Shown: positions 27,986 through 36,680, counted from the first letter of the stretch. The stretch: 60,585 bases of DNA from a bacterium (GCA_030538155.1 JAUNUN010000014.1:1-60585), one strand, 5' to 3'. The notes: generated from the letters alone by a model not told the origin. Translations and numbers: made by a program.

Positions 27986-28333
27986 CTATTCGCCGCAGGC
28001 AGGCGGTGGCTCATGGGCTTGTTTGGGAAGGCCGTAAGGAATGATGAAATCAGCCTCCCGCATCCGTTCTCCCAACTCTTCCAGAGAAATATTGGTGATG
28101 GTGGTGTCTTCAGGCAGGTCTTCGGGGGCGTCTGCGCCACAACTGAAGACTTCACCTTCCATGTCGGCTATCCAGGCGATATTTTCCGTCATGTAGTTGG
28201 TCATGCGGGGAAATTCACCGTTCATGATCACCGGATAGGCGTAATGGTTTTCTACGGCAAGGCCGAGACCAGAGCGGATACCATCATTATAGACCCGATT
28301 GGCGATCAAAATGTATACTTTCAAAGATTCCAT
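27986..28333 (-). CDS. DsrE/DsrF-like small protein
   Basis: 115 residues from the ATG at 28333, which follows GTAGGAGACCACGAT; the frame opens 12 codons earlier. It begins with a DsrE-type strand (SLKVYILIANRVYNDGIRSG) and continues with a helix and YAYPVIMNGE. Cys occurs at about 73 (EVFSCGAD) and near the C-terminus (PPPACGE). It is 11 bases after the dsrE-like gene. In known relay systems such proteins carry sulfur as persulfide; here the assignment rests on fold-like pattern and neighbours. Confidence 0.65.
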   Translation of the reverse strand: MESLKVYILIANRVYNDGIRSGLGLAVENHYAYPVIMNGEFPRMTNYMTENIAWIADMEGEVFSCGADAPEDLPEDTTITNISLEELGERMREADFIIPYGLPKQAHEPPPACGE

Positions 28334-28344
28334 ATCGTGGTCTC

Positions 28345-28677
28345 CTACATGACAATATATTTGCCGCATTCAGCCAGAATAGCCCCATGGAATGCCTGGG
28401 TGCGCATCTGCTTGTCTGTCATGCCGCGGGGAATGTCATTGACATTGTCGTACCCTTCACAGATGTAGCTGTCCGCGCAGATGGCAATATCTTCCGCGTC
28501 GCAGATCTGGGAGAGGGCATAGAACTCTGGGCTTTTGGTGAGATGGATGGCCTTGAAGGTGAAGAATACTTTCACCTTTTTGCCGGCGCGCTTGGCGGCT
28601 TCGGCAAGACCGAGGATGTGACGCATGTTCTGGGGACAGGTGACGAAGATCCCCAGCTTGTTCGGATCGGCAGCCAT
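28345..28677 (-). CDS. DsrE-family sulfur-relay protein
   Basis: 110 residues, with the site CAAGGAGCTTTTTCA before ATG. LGIFVTCPQNMRHILGLAEA gives the first strand, a conserved-position Cys (residue 14) and helix of the DsrE fold; KKVKVFFTFKAIHL is the second strand. Cys at IADSYICEGYD and ILAECGKY add further thiols. It follows tusA by 37 bases. DsrE proteins accept sulfur from TusA in several bacteria, which fits this pairing; direction and substrate are unproven. Confidence 0.8.
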   Translation of the reverse strand: MAADPNKLGIFVTCPQNMRHILGLAEAAKRAGKKVKVFFTFKAIHLTKSPEFYALSQICDAEDIAICADSYICEGYDNVNDIPRGMTDKQMRTQAFHGAILAECGKYIVM

Positions 28678-28714
28678 TGAAAAAGCTCCTTGGTGTTAGG
28701 GATACATGTGAAAA

Positions 28715-28972
28715 TCAGCCTTTCTTGATGAAGAAACTGATGTAGCCGGACTCCTCTTTCTCACCAAGGTAGTCGTGGCCGGCACGCTCGCACCAGCCGG
28801 GGATGTCGTTACGGGAGCCGGGATCGGTTCCCTGCACATGGAGAACCTGGCCGCTTTGAATTTTGCCAATCTCTTTTTTGGTGCGCAGAAGCGGCATGGG
28901 GCAACTTAAACCTCTTGCATCGAGAACTGCATCAGCCGTTACACCATCGGGTGCTTTCTTTACATCACTCAT
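28715..28972 (-). CDS. tusA: TusA-family sulfurtransferase
   Basis: 85 residues from the ATG at 28972, which follows CAAGGAGACAATC. The signature LDARGLSCPMPLLRTKKEI has the sulfur-carrying Cys24 in CPxP. The C-terminus (GYISFFIKKG) matches the family. TusA carries persulfide sulfur for tRNA thiolation, molybdenum cofactor or dissimilatory sulfur metabolism. Here it leads an operon with two DsrE-like genes and is divergent from a YedE-type transporter, so it probably distributes imported or internal sulfur. Its promoter is at 29032-29064. Confidence 0.93.
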   Translation of the reverse strand: MSDVKKAPDGVTADAVLDARGLSCPMPLLRTKKEIGKIQSGQVLHVQGTDPGSRNDIPGWCERAGHDYLGEKEESGYISFFIKKG

Positions 28973-29031
28973 GATTGTCTCCTTGAGCACAGGTTGATAA
29001 AACAAACAGATAATTCGCTAAAAGTTCATTC

Positions 29032-29064
29032 AATCTAAAGAGAAAGGCGTTTCTTGTCAAGAAA
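29032..29064 (-). promoter_or_regulatory. Promoter of the tusA operon with overlapping inverted repeat
   Basis: On the minus strand TTGACA (29060-29055), 17 bases, then TAGATT (29037-29032). The -35 lies in a perfect inverted repeat TTTCTTG-T-CAAGAAA at 29050-29064, a natural operator position. Confidence 0.65.
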
Positions 29065-29140
29065 AGAAAGGGGAAGCGCCGGCAGGGTCATACCTGTCTT
29101 TGACGAAACCGGCTGCTGGATCGGTTTGATCCCATTTCCC

Positions 29141-29188
29141 TTGTCAACTGGCTGATCTGTTGACAAAGAAACAGGCAACCGGTATCTT
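29141..29188 (+). promoter_or_regulatory. Promoter of the YedE gene with overlapping inverted repeat
   Basis: TTGACA (29160-29165), 17 bases, then TATCTT (29183-29188). TTGTCAAC (29141-29148) and GTTGACAA (29159-29166) are perfect 8-bp arms spaced by 10, overlapping the -35. The shared TTGTCAA core with the tusA promoter suggests one regulator for both. Confidence 0.65.
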
Positions 29189-29264
29189 TTTCTAGTTTAT
29201 ATACAGGCTTGTACATTCAAGGGCGCAGTCGCTTTCTCATACATCAACATGGAGGCTTAAAGGG

Positions 29265-30533
29265 ATGGAAGACGTCAAGATTCTATGGCAGAAATTCAAG
29301 GTACTATACAAAGGGTTTTGTCAGGATGAGTGGAACCCGATGTTTACCGGCATTCTGGTCGCTTTTTTCTCGATTCTTATCGCTACCTGGTGGCGGCCCT
29401 GGGGTGCTGTGGGCGCTATCCGTAACTGGGGCGACTGGATGCTCGTCAAGATCGGCCTCTACGGCGAGGGAATGCAGGATCTGATAGGCTTTCTCGATGA
29501 CGACGGTGGAATTATGCTCACCAAGTCCGTTATCTTCAATACCGGTTCGGTCATCGGTATCGGTCTGGTTGCGGGTGCCTTTATTTCCGCCTGTCTGGGC
29601 GGGCAGTTCGCTTTTCGCTTTCCTCCGGTGCGCGAGTATATCAAGGCCATGATCGCGGGCATACTCATGGGTATCGGCGCGGCACTGGCCGGCGGCTGTA
29701 ACATCGGTGGCATGTACAATGCTATCGGCAACCTTTCCGCCAGCGGTTTTGCCATGTGGGTCGGTCTGGTTCCGGGCGTTATCTTTGGTTTGTGGCTGTT
29801 GTACAAGGAGATGGAGCACATTACCTGGGGTGAGGGCGGTTCCAAAACCTTTGAAATTCCCTATGTGGTGCAAATCGTTATTGGTGTGGCCGGACTCATC
29901 GGCCTGATCTGGCTGGCCAACTACTACAGCAACTTTGTCGATGACGCCTTTGAAGACGCCATCCACTCCCTGCCCGGCCTGCTGCTCTTGGCCGGTGGTA
30001 TCGGCTATGCCATGCAGCGCGGCCGCTGGTGCATGATCCAGGGCTTCCGTGAGCCGCACATGACCGGCGATGCCAAACTGGCCAAGTCAGTGGCACTTTC
30101 CATCGTCATTGTTGCCATTGGTATGATTATTCTGAAGTATTCCGTACCTACCCGTTTGGAAGGCGACCCGGTTCTGAACCCCATGTACTACGTACGCGGC
30201 ACCTTTGGCTGGGGCGGTCTGGTGGGCGGTTTTATCTTTGGCGTCGGCGCCATGTTCGCAGGTGGTTGCGGTTCCGGAACCCTGTGGCGTGTTGGTGAAG
30301 GCCAGATCAAGCTGTGGCTGGTTGTGCCCTTTTTCTCCATCAGCAACTCACTGATCACCGCGCTCTTTACCCGTTTCCAACTGGAAGAGAACGGCTACCT
30401 GGGCAAATATGTGTATCTGCCCGATGTCATGGGTTATGGCCCGACCCTGTGGCTCATCATCGGCTTTGCCTTCCTGTGGTACCTGGTGGTATCCTGGAAC
30501 GAGGAAAGCAATAAGCTGATCCTGCCGATGTAA
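29265..30533 (+). CDS. YeeE/YedE-family sulfur-compound transporter
   Basis: 422 residues, about ten membrane segments. The conserved Cys-containing motifs of the TsuA/YeeE family are present: AGGCNIGGMY (Cys145), GRWCMIQG (Cys256) and AGGCGSGTLWR (Cys335); Cys110 lies in another helix. In characterised thiosulfate transporters such Cys pass the substrate along the pore. The site GGAGGCTTAAAGGG precedes ATG. It is divergent from the tusA operon with which it is probably co-regulated. Substrate could be thiosulfate, another sulfur species or a selenium compound. Confidence 0.88.
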   Translation: MEDVKILWQKFKVLYKGFCQDEWNPMFTGILVAFFSILIATWWRPWGAVGAIRNWGDWMLVKIGLYGEGMQDLIGFLDDDGGIMLTKSVIFNTGSVIGIGLVAGAFISACLGGQFAFRFPPVREYIKAMIAGILMGIGAALAGGCNIGGMYNAIGNLSASGFAMWVGLVPGVIFGLWLLYKEMEHITWGEGGSKTFEIPYVVQIVIGVAGLIGLIWLANYYSNFVDDAFEDAIHSLPGLLLLAGGIGYAMQRGRWCMIQGFREPHMTGDAKLAKSVALSIVIVAIGMIILKYSVPTRLEGDPVLNPMYYVRGTFGWGGLVGGFIFGVGAMFAGGCGSGTLWRVGEGQIKLWLVVPFFSISNSLITALFTRFQLEENGYLGKYVYLPDVMGYGPTLWLIIGFAFLWYLVVSWNEESNKLILPM

Positions 30534-30556
30534 GCAGCAGGAATTGCAGTAGCATG

Positions 30557-30590
30557 GGCGGTTCTCCGGTATGGGGAACCGCCTTTTTTT
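30557..30590 (+). terminator. Terminator after the YedE gene
   Basis: GGCGGTTC (30557-30564) pairs with GAACCGCC (30576-30583), then seven Ts. The last T abuts the ATG of the next gene, so fau is translated from sequence emerging right after the terminator. Confidence 0.85.
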
Positions 30591-31196
30591 ATGAAGGATG
30601 ATATTTTGGATGAATCGATACTGCGCCGCTCCCTGCGGACCTGGGCGCGCAAGAAAAGGGATGAACTCAGTCAGAGAGATCGCAGCAGCGCCAGTTTGCG
30701 TATTGCTCAAAGTGTGTGTTGCCTTGAGGAAGTTGTGCATGCAAAGAACATCCTTCTGTACTGCGCTTTCCGGACAGAAGTGGAAACCGCGCAACTGTCT
30801 ACATACCTTCTGCACATGAACAAGATGGTGTGTGTACCTCTTGTGAGAGCCAAGGAAAAGGAATTGCTGCCAATGTTCATTGAGAGTGAGGATGCTCCTC
30901 TGCAACCAGGATATTGCGGTATTCCTGAACCTGTGTGGTGTGCAGACAGGTACTTTGCGCCGGAACATCTTGATATCGTCATATTACCAGGACTCCTCTT
31001 TGACAGAAACGGCAACCGTCTCGGTTATGGCGGCGGCTATTACGATCGTTTTCTCGCGTACAAATCGCCCCAGGCCCTTCGTATCGGCCTTGCTTTTTCC
31101 TGCCAGCTCGTGCCTTCCATTCCAGCCCAAAAGCATGACATGCGGCTTGATATTCTGGTTACCGAGAAGGAGATTCTGCGCCGGTCAGGAAACTGA
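30591..31196 (+). CDS. 5-formyltetrahydrofolate cyclo-ligase family protein
   Basis: 201 residues from the ATG at 30591. It converts 5-formyl-THF to 5,10-methenyl-THF with ATP. Landmarks are LRRSLRTWARKKRDELS, the central NILLYCAFRTEVETAQL and the signature ILPGLLFDRNGNRLGYGGGYYDRFL. The start is doubtful: the ATG follows a T run with no ribosome site, whereas the in-frame TTG at 30606 has AAGGATGATAT upstream. No 6S RNA was recognised beside it. Confidence 0.9.
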   Translation: MKDDILDESILRRSLRTWARKKRDELSQRDRSSASLRIAQSVCCLEEVVHAKNILLYCAFRTEVETAQLSTYLLHMNKMVCVPLVRAKEKELLPMFIESEDAPLQPGYCGIPEPVWCADRYFAPEHLDIVILPGLLFDRNGNRLGYGGGYYDRFLAYKSPQALRIGLAFSCQLVPSIPAQKHDMRLDILVTEKEILRRSGN

Positions 31197-31336
31197 ATAA
31201 CCGGAGCACCACAGACAAAAAACAGTTTTGCCAAGCACCATAACCTCCAGGAGTTAGAGCGGAAACTTGTTCTTTTCCCTTCTTCACGGTATACAGAACA
31301 GGTTTCTTTTCTTTTTTCATTTTCCCCGCTACGACT

Positions 31337-31621
31337 ATGCTCACTCAAGAACAACTAGCGCACGTGGCCCAACTGGCCAGAATAGACATGGATGAGGCCG
31401 AACTGCAGCGCATGGCCGAACAACTCGATGCCATCCTTCGCTATGCCGCCAAACTCTCTGAGGTGGATACCACCGGAGTTGCTCCCACCACCCACACCCA
31501 GGATGCGGTCAATGCCTTCCGTGATGATGTGGTGCAGCCCTCTCTTTCCCAGGAGCAGGCTCTTAAGAACGCGCCTCTGCACAACGCCGAGGCCTTTATA
31601 GTTCCCCGGGTCATCACCTGA
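31337..31621 (+). CDS. gatC: Aspartyl/glutamyl-tRNA amidotransferase subunit C
   Basis: 94 residues, usual length. LTQEQLAHVAQLARIDMDEA and ALKNAPLHNAEAFIVPRVI are the N- and C-terminal signatures. GatC stabilises GatA and GatB in the enzyme that converts Glu-tRNA(Gln) and/or Asp-tRNA(Asn) to the amidated forms. It is followed by gatA after 68 bases, while gatB is 16 kb away. Confidence 0.95.
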   Translation: MLTQEQLAHVAQLARIDMDEAELQRMAEQLDAILRYAAKLSEVDTTGVAPTTHTQDAVNAFRDDVVQPSLSQEQALKNAPLHNAEAFIVPRVIT

Positions 31622-31689
31622 AAGCCGGCATATCGGCCGTATAGTTCTGCCACAATTTCTTCTCTTCTTCCCTCAGCTTTGCTGCTTCC

Positions 31690-33150
31690 ATGGACGAATT
31701 ATATACACTCGACCTGCATCAGGCCCTGAGCCTGCTTGAACAGGGTGAAATCAGCTCCTTGGAGCTGACTCAGTCACACTTGAACCGCATTGAAGCGGTG
31801 GATGGCCGCATCAAGGCCTATATCACTGTCGGAGCCGAACAGGCCTTGGCACAGGCCAAACGTGCCGATGCGGACCGGGCCCAGGGTCGGGCAGGTCTCC
31901 TCTGCGGCGCGCCCCTTGGACTGAAAGACCTGCTCTGCACCACTGAGTTGCCCACCACCTGCGGCTCGAAGATGCTTAAGCACTTTGTTGCGCCCTACAA
32001 TGCCACGGTGGTGGAAAAACTGCAGGCAGCAGGCGCGGTTATTCTGGGCAAACAGGCCATGGACGAATTTGCCATGGGTTCCACCTCCGAGCACTGCGCC
32101 TTTCAGATACCTGAAAACCCGTGGAAGGCCGGGCATATCTGCGGCGGTTCCAGCGGTGGTTCTGCTGCAGCGGTTGCGGCAGGTGAATGCCTAGCCTCCC
32201 TGGGCACGGATACCGGCGGCTCCATCCGCCAACCTTCCTCGCACTGCGGCGTGGTAGGATTAAAGCCCACCTATGGCCTGGTCTCCCGCTATGGGGCCAT
32301 CGCCTTTGCCTCTTCACTGGACCAGATCGGTCCGATTGCCAAGAATGTGCGCGATTCTGCCCTGATGCTCGAAGCCATTGCCGGCTTTGACGAGAAGGAT
32401 TCCACTTCGATCCGCAGGCTGGTGCCTCGCTACCGCGACGCACTCGGTAAAGATCTTACGGGTATGCGCATCGGCATCCCTAGTGAATATTTTTCCCAGG
32501 CCCTGGACAGCGAGGTGGAACGAGAGGTGCGCAAGGCCTTGAGCACACTTGAAAATGCCGGCGCGCGTCTGGTGGAAGTCAGCCTGCCCCATACCGAGTA
32601 CTGTGTGGCGGTGTATTATCTGATCGCTACTGCCGAGGCCAGCTCCAATCTGGCCCGTTTTGACGGCATCCACTTCGGTTATCACGACCCGGATTCCACT
32701 GATCTTCTGGATCAGTACAGCCGCTCCCGTGCCGTAGCCTTTGGCGATGAGGTCAAGCGGCGTATCCTCATCGGCACCTATGCCCTTTCTGCCGGCTACT
32801 ACGATGCCTACTACAAAAAAGCTTCCCAGGTTCGCACCCTGATCCGCGCAGATTTCACCCGCGTCTTCAAAGACTGCGACCTGATCGCCTCACCGGTCAG
32901 CCCCCATGCCGCGCCTGCAATCGGAGCCATGGAGAACAATCTGGTTTCTATGTATCTTGCTGATATTTTGACTATATCAGCCAATCTTGCCGGAATACCG
33001 GCTATGTCGGTTCCATGCGGCTTTACCAGTGAAGGTTTGCCTATCGGCTTACAGTTGCAGGCCGCCCATTTCCATGAAGAAACGCTGCTGCAGGCCGCGT
33101 ACGCGGTTGAGGCTCAACTTGGCATCAGTACGGTCAAACCTGTTCTGTGA
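31690..33150 (+). CDS. gatA: Aspartyl/glutamyl-tRNA amidotransferase subunit A
   Basis: 486 residues. This amidase-signature subunit releases ammonia from glutamine. The Ser-cisSer-Lys triad sits in GLKDLLC (Lys), ICGGSSGGSAAAVAAGECLA (Ser pair region) and TGGSIRQPS. The C-terminal NLAGIPAMSVPCGF is typical. It is downstream of gatC and six bases upstream of hisC, so hisC and cmk likely share its transcript. Confidence 0.97.
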   Translation: MDELYTLDLHQALSLLEQGEISSLELTQSHLNRIEAVDGRIKAYITVGAEQALAQAKRADADRAQGRAGLLCGAPLGLKDLLCTTELPTTCGSKMLKHFVAPYNATVVEKLQAAGAVILGKQAMDEFAMGSTSEHCAFQIPENPWKAGHICGGSSGGSAAAVAAGECLASLGTDTGGSIRQPSSHCGVVGLKPTYGLVSRYGAIAFASSLDQIGPIAKNVRDSALMLEAIAGFDEKDSTSIRRLVPRYRDALGKDLTGMRIGIPSEYFSQALDSEVEREVRKALSTLENAGARLVEVSLPHTEYCVAVYYLIATAEASSNLARFDGIHFGYHDPDSTDLLDQYSRSRAVAFGDEVKRRILIGTYALSAGYYDAYYKKASQVRTLIRADFTRVFKDCDLIASPVSPHAAPAIGAMENNLVSMYLADILTISANLAGIPAMSVPCGFTSEGLPIGLQLQAAHFHEETLLQAAYAVEAQLGISTVKPVL

Positions 33151-33156
33151 GAAGGC

Positions 33157-34269
33157 ATGAAAACGCTTATCCCTGAATATGTAAAAAGCATCGTTCCCTA
33201 TCCGCCCGGCAAGCCGCTGGACGAACTGGAACGGCAGTACGGCATCACCAACGCCATCAAACTGGCTTCAAACGAAAATCCCTGGGGCCCCTCTCCCAAA
33301 GCGATCCAGGCCATTGCTGCCGCACTGGGTGATCTGCACCGCTATCCGGACGGTTCCTCCTACCTGCTCAGCCAGGCTCTGGCCCGGCATCTCGGCTGCG
33401 GCCCAGACATGCTGGTTTTAGGTAATGGCTCAAACGAGGTCATCGAATTTCTAGTTAAGGCCTGTCTGGAGCCGGGAGATGAGGTCATTACCAGTCATCC
33501 CTCATTTCTGATGTACCAGAAGTTTGTCCAGATTCGAGGCGGGGTCAACAAGGTCTTGCCGCTTACGCATATGCGACACGATTTTGATGCCATTGTGGAT
33601 GCCATCACCGACCGGACTCGCCTGCTCTTTCTGGATAATCCTAATAATCCGACCGGCGCTGTCTTTGACCGTGACACCCTGCAGGAACTGCGCAATGCCC
33701 TGCCCGAATCCGTGGTGGTGGTGCTTGATGAGGCCTATGTGGATTTCGTCGATCCGACCCAGCGCCTGGATAGCATCGAACTGATCAAGCAAGCCGACGA
33801 TGGCCCGCAGATCGTTTCTTTGCGCACCTTTTCCAAGGCCTATGGCCTGGCCGGGCTACGCCTCGGCTTTGGGGTGATGTCTGCTGATCTTGCAGGCATG
33901 CTCCACCGGGTGCGCCAACCTTTCAACATCAACAGTCTGGCCCAGATCGGCGCCCTAGCGGCCCTTGAAGATACTGAGCACTACGAGCGCACTATCAACG
34001 GTACCCGTTCCGGCATGAGTTTTCTGCAGGAAGCGGTGTGCAAGCTTGGCTGCAGTTGTCATCCTTCGCAGGCAAATTTTTTCCTCATCGATGTTGGCGG
34101 CGATGCCGATACGCTCTATGAAGCCATGCTCTATAAAGGCGTTATTACCCGTTCCATGCACGCCTACGGCTATCCGAGTTGTATTCGCATCACCATCGGC
34201 ACTGAGGAGGAGAATCAGCGCTTTGTCACTGCCCTGGGAGAATGCCTGCGTGAGTTGCACTATGTCTGA
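33157..34269 (+). CDS. hisC: Histidinol-phosphate aminotransferase
   Basis: 370 residues. This PLP enzyme makes L-histidinol phosphate from imidazole-acetol phosphate and glutamate. Features are IKLASNENPWGPSPKAI, NPNNPTGAVFD, VLDEAYVDF and the PLP-binding Lys in RTFSKAYGLAGLRLGFG. It starts six bases after gatA and its stop overlaps the cmk start by eight bases. No other his gene is near; some HisC proteins also act on aromatic amino acids. Confidence 0.95.
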   Translation: MKTLIPEYVKSIVPYPPGKPLDELERQYGITNAIKLASNENPWGPSPKAIQAIAAALGDLHRYPDGSSYLLSQALARHLGCGPDMLVLGNGSNEVIEFLVKACLEPGDEVITSHPSFLMYQKFVQIRGGVNKVLPLTHMRHDFDAIVDAITDRTRLLFLDNPNNPTGAVFDRDTLQELRNALPESVVVVLDEAYVDFVDPTQRLDSIELIKQADDGPQIVSLRTFSKAYGLAGLRLGFGVMSADLAGMLHRVRQPFNINSLAQIGALAALEDTEHYERTINGTRSGMSFLQEAVCKLGCSCHPSQANFFLIDVGGDADTLYEAMLYKGVITRSMHAYGYPSCIRITIGTEEENQRFVTALGECLRELHYV

Positions 34270-34963
34270 AACGCGCCAGGCTATCGTCACTATCGACGGC
34301 CCGGCAGGAGTGGGCAAATCCACCATTTCCCGGCTCATTGCCGCAGAGCTTGGCTTTACCTATCTGGATACCGGCTCCATGTACCGGGCCATTGCCTGGG
34401 TGTTGGCAGAGAGCGGCAAAGGCACGGATGAGCTTGGTCACGATGAGGGCCTAGCGACACAACTGCAGGGCTTGGAGATGGATTTGCTGCCGCCTCTACC
34501 CGGCGAGGAGTACGGCCGGGTGCGTATCGGCAAGGATGTTCTGGGGCCGGAGTTACGCACGGAAGAGATGAGCAGACTGGCATCGGCAGTTTCAACCCTG
34601 CCCCAGGTGCGCACAGTGCTGACCGCCATGCAGCAGCGCATGGGAGAAATCGGTAAGGTGGTGGCGGAAGGCAGGGACACCGGTACCGTGGTTTTTCCCT
34701 CTGCAGCCTGGAAATTTTTTTTGGATGCCACTGCTGAAGAACGCGCCCGCAGACGGGTGCGACAGTTACGCGCTCGGGGTGAGATAGTGCCTGATGAAGC
34801 GGCCTTGCTCAAAAATTTGATTGCCCGCGACCTGGCGGATCGTAACCGGCCCATTGCGCCGCTTTGCCCTGCGGATGATGCCCGCATTGTGGACACCACT
34901 TCGTTGAGCATAGCCGAGGTGGTGGAGGAGATGCTTGCCTCTATTCGCAAGCATCCGCTCTAA
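34262..34963 (+). CDS. cmk: Cytidylate kinase
   Basis: 233 residues from the ATG at 34262 inside the end of hisC. It phosphorylates CMP and dCMP. The P-loop is TIDGPAGVGKSTISRLIA, followed by YLDTGSMYRAIAW (nucleotide-binding) and VAEGRDTGTVVFPSA; the Arg-rich lid (ERARRRVRQLRARGE) and ARDLADRNRP complete the family set. Coupled to hisC by an 8-base overlap and closed by the terminator at 34989. Confidence 0.96.
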   Translation: MSETRQAIVTIDGPAGVGKSTISRLIAAELGFTYLDTGSMYRAIAWVLAESGKGTDELGHDEGLATQLQGLEMDLLPPLPGEEYGRVRIGKDVLGPELRTEEMSRLASAVSTLPQVRTVLTAMQQRMGEIGKVVAEGRDTGTVVFPSAAWKFFLDATAEERARRRVRQLRARGEIVPDEAALLKNLIARDLADRNRPIAPLCPADDARIVDTTSLSIAEVVEEMLASIRKHPL

Positions 34964-34988
34964 GCAGCAGTCTTGTCTGGTCTTGAAT

Positions 34989-35029
34989 AAAAAAGCGTCT
35001 TCCCCTTATCTGGGAAAGACGCTTTTTTT
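34989..35029. terminator. Bidirectional terminator between cmk and the flavodiiron gene
   Basis: AAAAAAGCGTCTTCCCC pairs with GGGAAAGACGCTTTTTTT around a 7-base loop; A and T runs on either side let it act for both converging genes. Confidence 0.9.
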
Positions 35030-35082
35030 ATTGGCAGAACCTATCTTGCCTGGGTGCGCTTGCGCCGGTAAGCCTCGTCTGT

Positions 35083-36312
35083 TCAGACTACGGACTCCAC
35101 CTTTTCCCCAGCTAGGAAGGCCTTGGTGCTTTTCGCCACCGTGCGGCCAAACTCAACGCAGTCACGCAACTGGGCATGATTGGGCACATACTGGACCCTC
35201 AGGCCAGGATGGCAGATGGTCATCTTCAGATCCTTGAGGATCTCGTTCATCTGCTTGACCGCCTCGCCCGACCAACCGTAGGAGCCGAAACAAGCGGCGA
35301 TCTTCTTGGTCGGCCGCAGGCCCTTCATGTAGTAGAGGTAGTCGGCCATACGGGGCAGCATGCCGTTATTGAGGGTGGGACAGCCGAAAACCAGGGCGCT
35401 CGCCTCAAGGGCTTCGGTCATGACATCGCTGCGGTGGTTTACTGCTAGATCGAGCATGCTGTATTCAATGCCTTCTTCGTGCAGGCCCTCAGCCACGGCC
35501 TTGGCCATTTTATAGGTCGAATCCCACATGGTGTCGTAGATGACCAGTGCACGGCCATTGGTCTCATAGTTGCACCAGCGGTGGTAGTCGCGGATGATAC
35601 GGCCCGGATCCTTGCGCCAGATAACGCCGTGATCCGGCGCGATCATCTTGATCGGCAGTTTCATTTCCTCCACCTGGGCCAAGAGCTTCTTCACCTGGGG
35701 CGAATACAGGGTGATGATGTTGGCGTAGTACTTGGTGGTTTCGTAGGTGAGGATACCGGGGTCGACCTCGTCATCAAAACGCTCGCTGGTGGCCCAGTGC
35801 TCGCCAAAGGCGTCGTTGCTGAAGAGCAGTTCATCTTCCTTGACGTAGCAGAACATGGAATCCGGCCAGTGGAGCATGCGGGTTTCGATGAAGCTGAGCG
35901 TGCGCTTGCCGATGCTGATTTCATCACCAGTGTTCACCACATGGAAGGGCCAGTCTTCCTGGTGAAAGTGCTGCACAAGGGCTTTGTGGCCCATTTTCGA
36001 GCAAATCAACTTTTCAGGCTGTACTTCTGCCAGCACACCGGGCAGTCCGCCGGAATGATCCAGCTCCACATGATTGACCACGATGTAGTCAATTTTCTTG
36101 GGATCTATGATGTTGCGGATACGGTGCATCATTTCACTGCGGTATTGTTCCTTGACCGCATCGATCAGGGTGACTTTGTCATCAATGATCAGATAGGCGT
36201 TATAGGTAGTGCCGCGGTTGGTTGAGTAGCCGTGGAAGTCACGGGTGAGCCAGTCAATGGCGCCTACCCAGTAAATTCCTGGTACCAGTTCGATCTTTTT
36301 CATGCTGTGCAT
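35083..36312 (-). CDS. Class A flavodiiron protein (rubredoxin:oxygen oxidoreductase type)
   Basis: 409 residues counted from 36312; the ATG three codons later (36303) fits the ribosome site AAGGAGGAGATG better. The MBL-like domain keeps all diiron ligands: H81-x-E83-x-D85-H86 (NHVELDHSGG), HWPD, SNDAF and APDHGV. The flavodoxin domain (VIYDTMWDSTYKMAKAVAEG; CFGSYGWSGEAV) binds FMN. It reduces oxygen to water or NO to nitrous oxide using electrons from rubredoxin, whose gene lies upstream in the same cluster. No fused rubredoxin or flavin-reductase domain is present. Confidence 0.95.
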   Translation of the reverse strand: MHSMKKIELVPGIYWVGAIDWLTRDFHGYSTNRGTTYNAYLIIDDKVTLIDAVKEQYRSEMMHRIRNIIDPKKIDYIVVNHVELDHSGGLPGVLAEVQPEKLICSKMGHKALVQHFHQEDWPFHVVNTGDEISIGKRTLSFIETRMLHWPDSMFCYVKEDELLFSNDAFGEHWATSERFDDEVDPGILTYETTKYYANIITLYSPQVKKLLAQVEEMKLPIKMIAPDHGVIWRKDPGRIIRDYHRWCNYETNGRALVIYDTMWDSTYKMAKAVAEGLHEEGIEYSMLDLAVNHRSDVMTEALEASALVFGCPTLNNGMLPRMADYLYYMKGLRPTKKIAACFGSYGWSGEAVKQMNEILKDLKMTICHPGLRVQYVPNHAQLRDCVEFGRTVAKSTKAFLAGEKVESVV

Positions 36313-36332
36313 CTCCTCCTTTACGGGTCTGC

Positions 36333-36680
36333 TTAAAAAGTGAGAATGGTGTATCCCTGTTCAATATAGGTTGACATCGCGGGGTGTCCGGCCAGCCCTT
36401 CAAGAAGGGGAATCCCCTCCTGTTCGACAGCGGCCAGCATGTGCAGTTTGTTGCTGCAGGCCCTGCATGCTCCGATTATCAGACCGGCCTCTTTGGCCTT
36501 CATATAGAGCGGGTGCAGAAAATGACCGGGATCAGCCATCAAGGGAACAAGGGTGACTGACTCGCCTTCAAGGATGATCTTGCCCTCCATGCCCTGTTCG
36601 GCCATATCAAGGGCATTGAGCAGCACATGTATAAAACAGAGTGGATTGTCACGAAAGGCAAAAAATATGATTTTCTTCAT
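36333..36680 (-). CDS. DsrE-like small protein in the oxygen-defence cluster
   Basis: 115 residues. KKIIFFAFRDNPLCFIHVLLN and KIILEGESVTLVPLMADPGH give the DsrE-like fold; GLIIGACRACSNKLH holds two Cys in a CxxC pair. Family members are cytoplasmic proteins of unclear function, some involved in sulfur transfer. It lies 20 bases upstream of the flavodiiron gene and in its orientation, so it may be translated with it. A link to oxygen or persulfide stress is inferred from position. Confidence 0.7.
   Translation of the reverse strand: MKKIIFFAFRDNPLCFIHVLLNALDMAEQGMEGKIILEGESVTLVPLMADPGHFLHPLYMKAKEAGLIIGACRACSNKLHMLAAVEQEGIPLLEGLAGHPAMSTYIEQGYTILTF

Noticed and set aside
30540..30600. 6S RNA next to the cyclo-ligase gene
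   Set aside because: This neighbour is common elsewhere, but the gap holds only a terminator.
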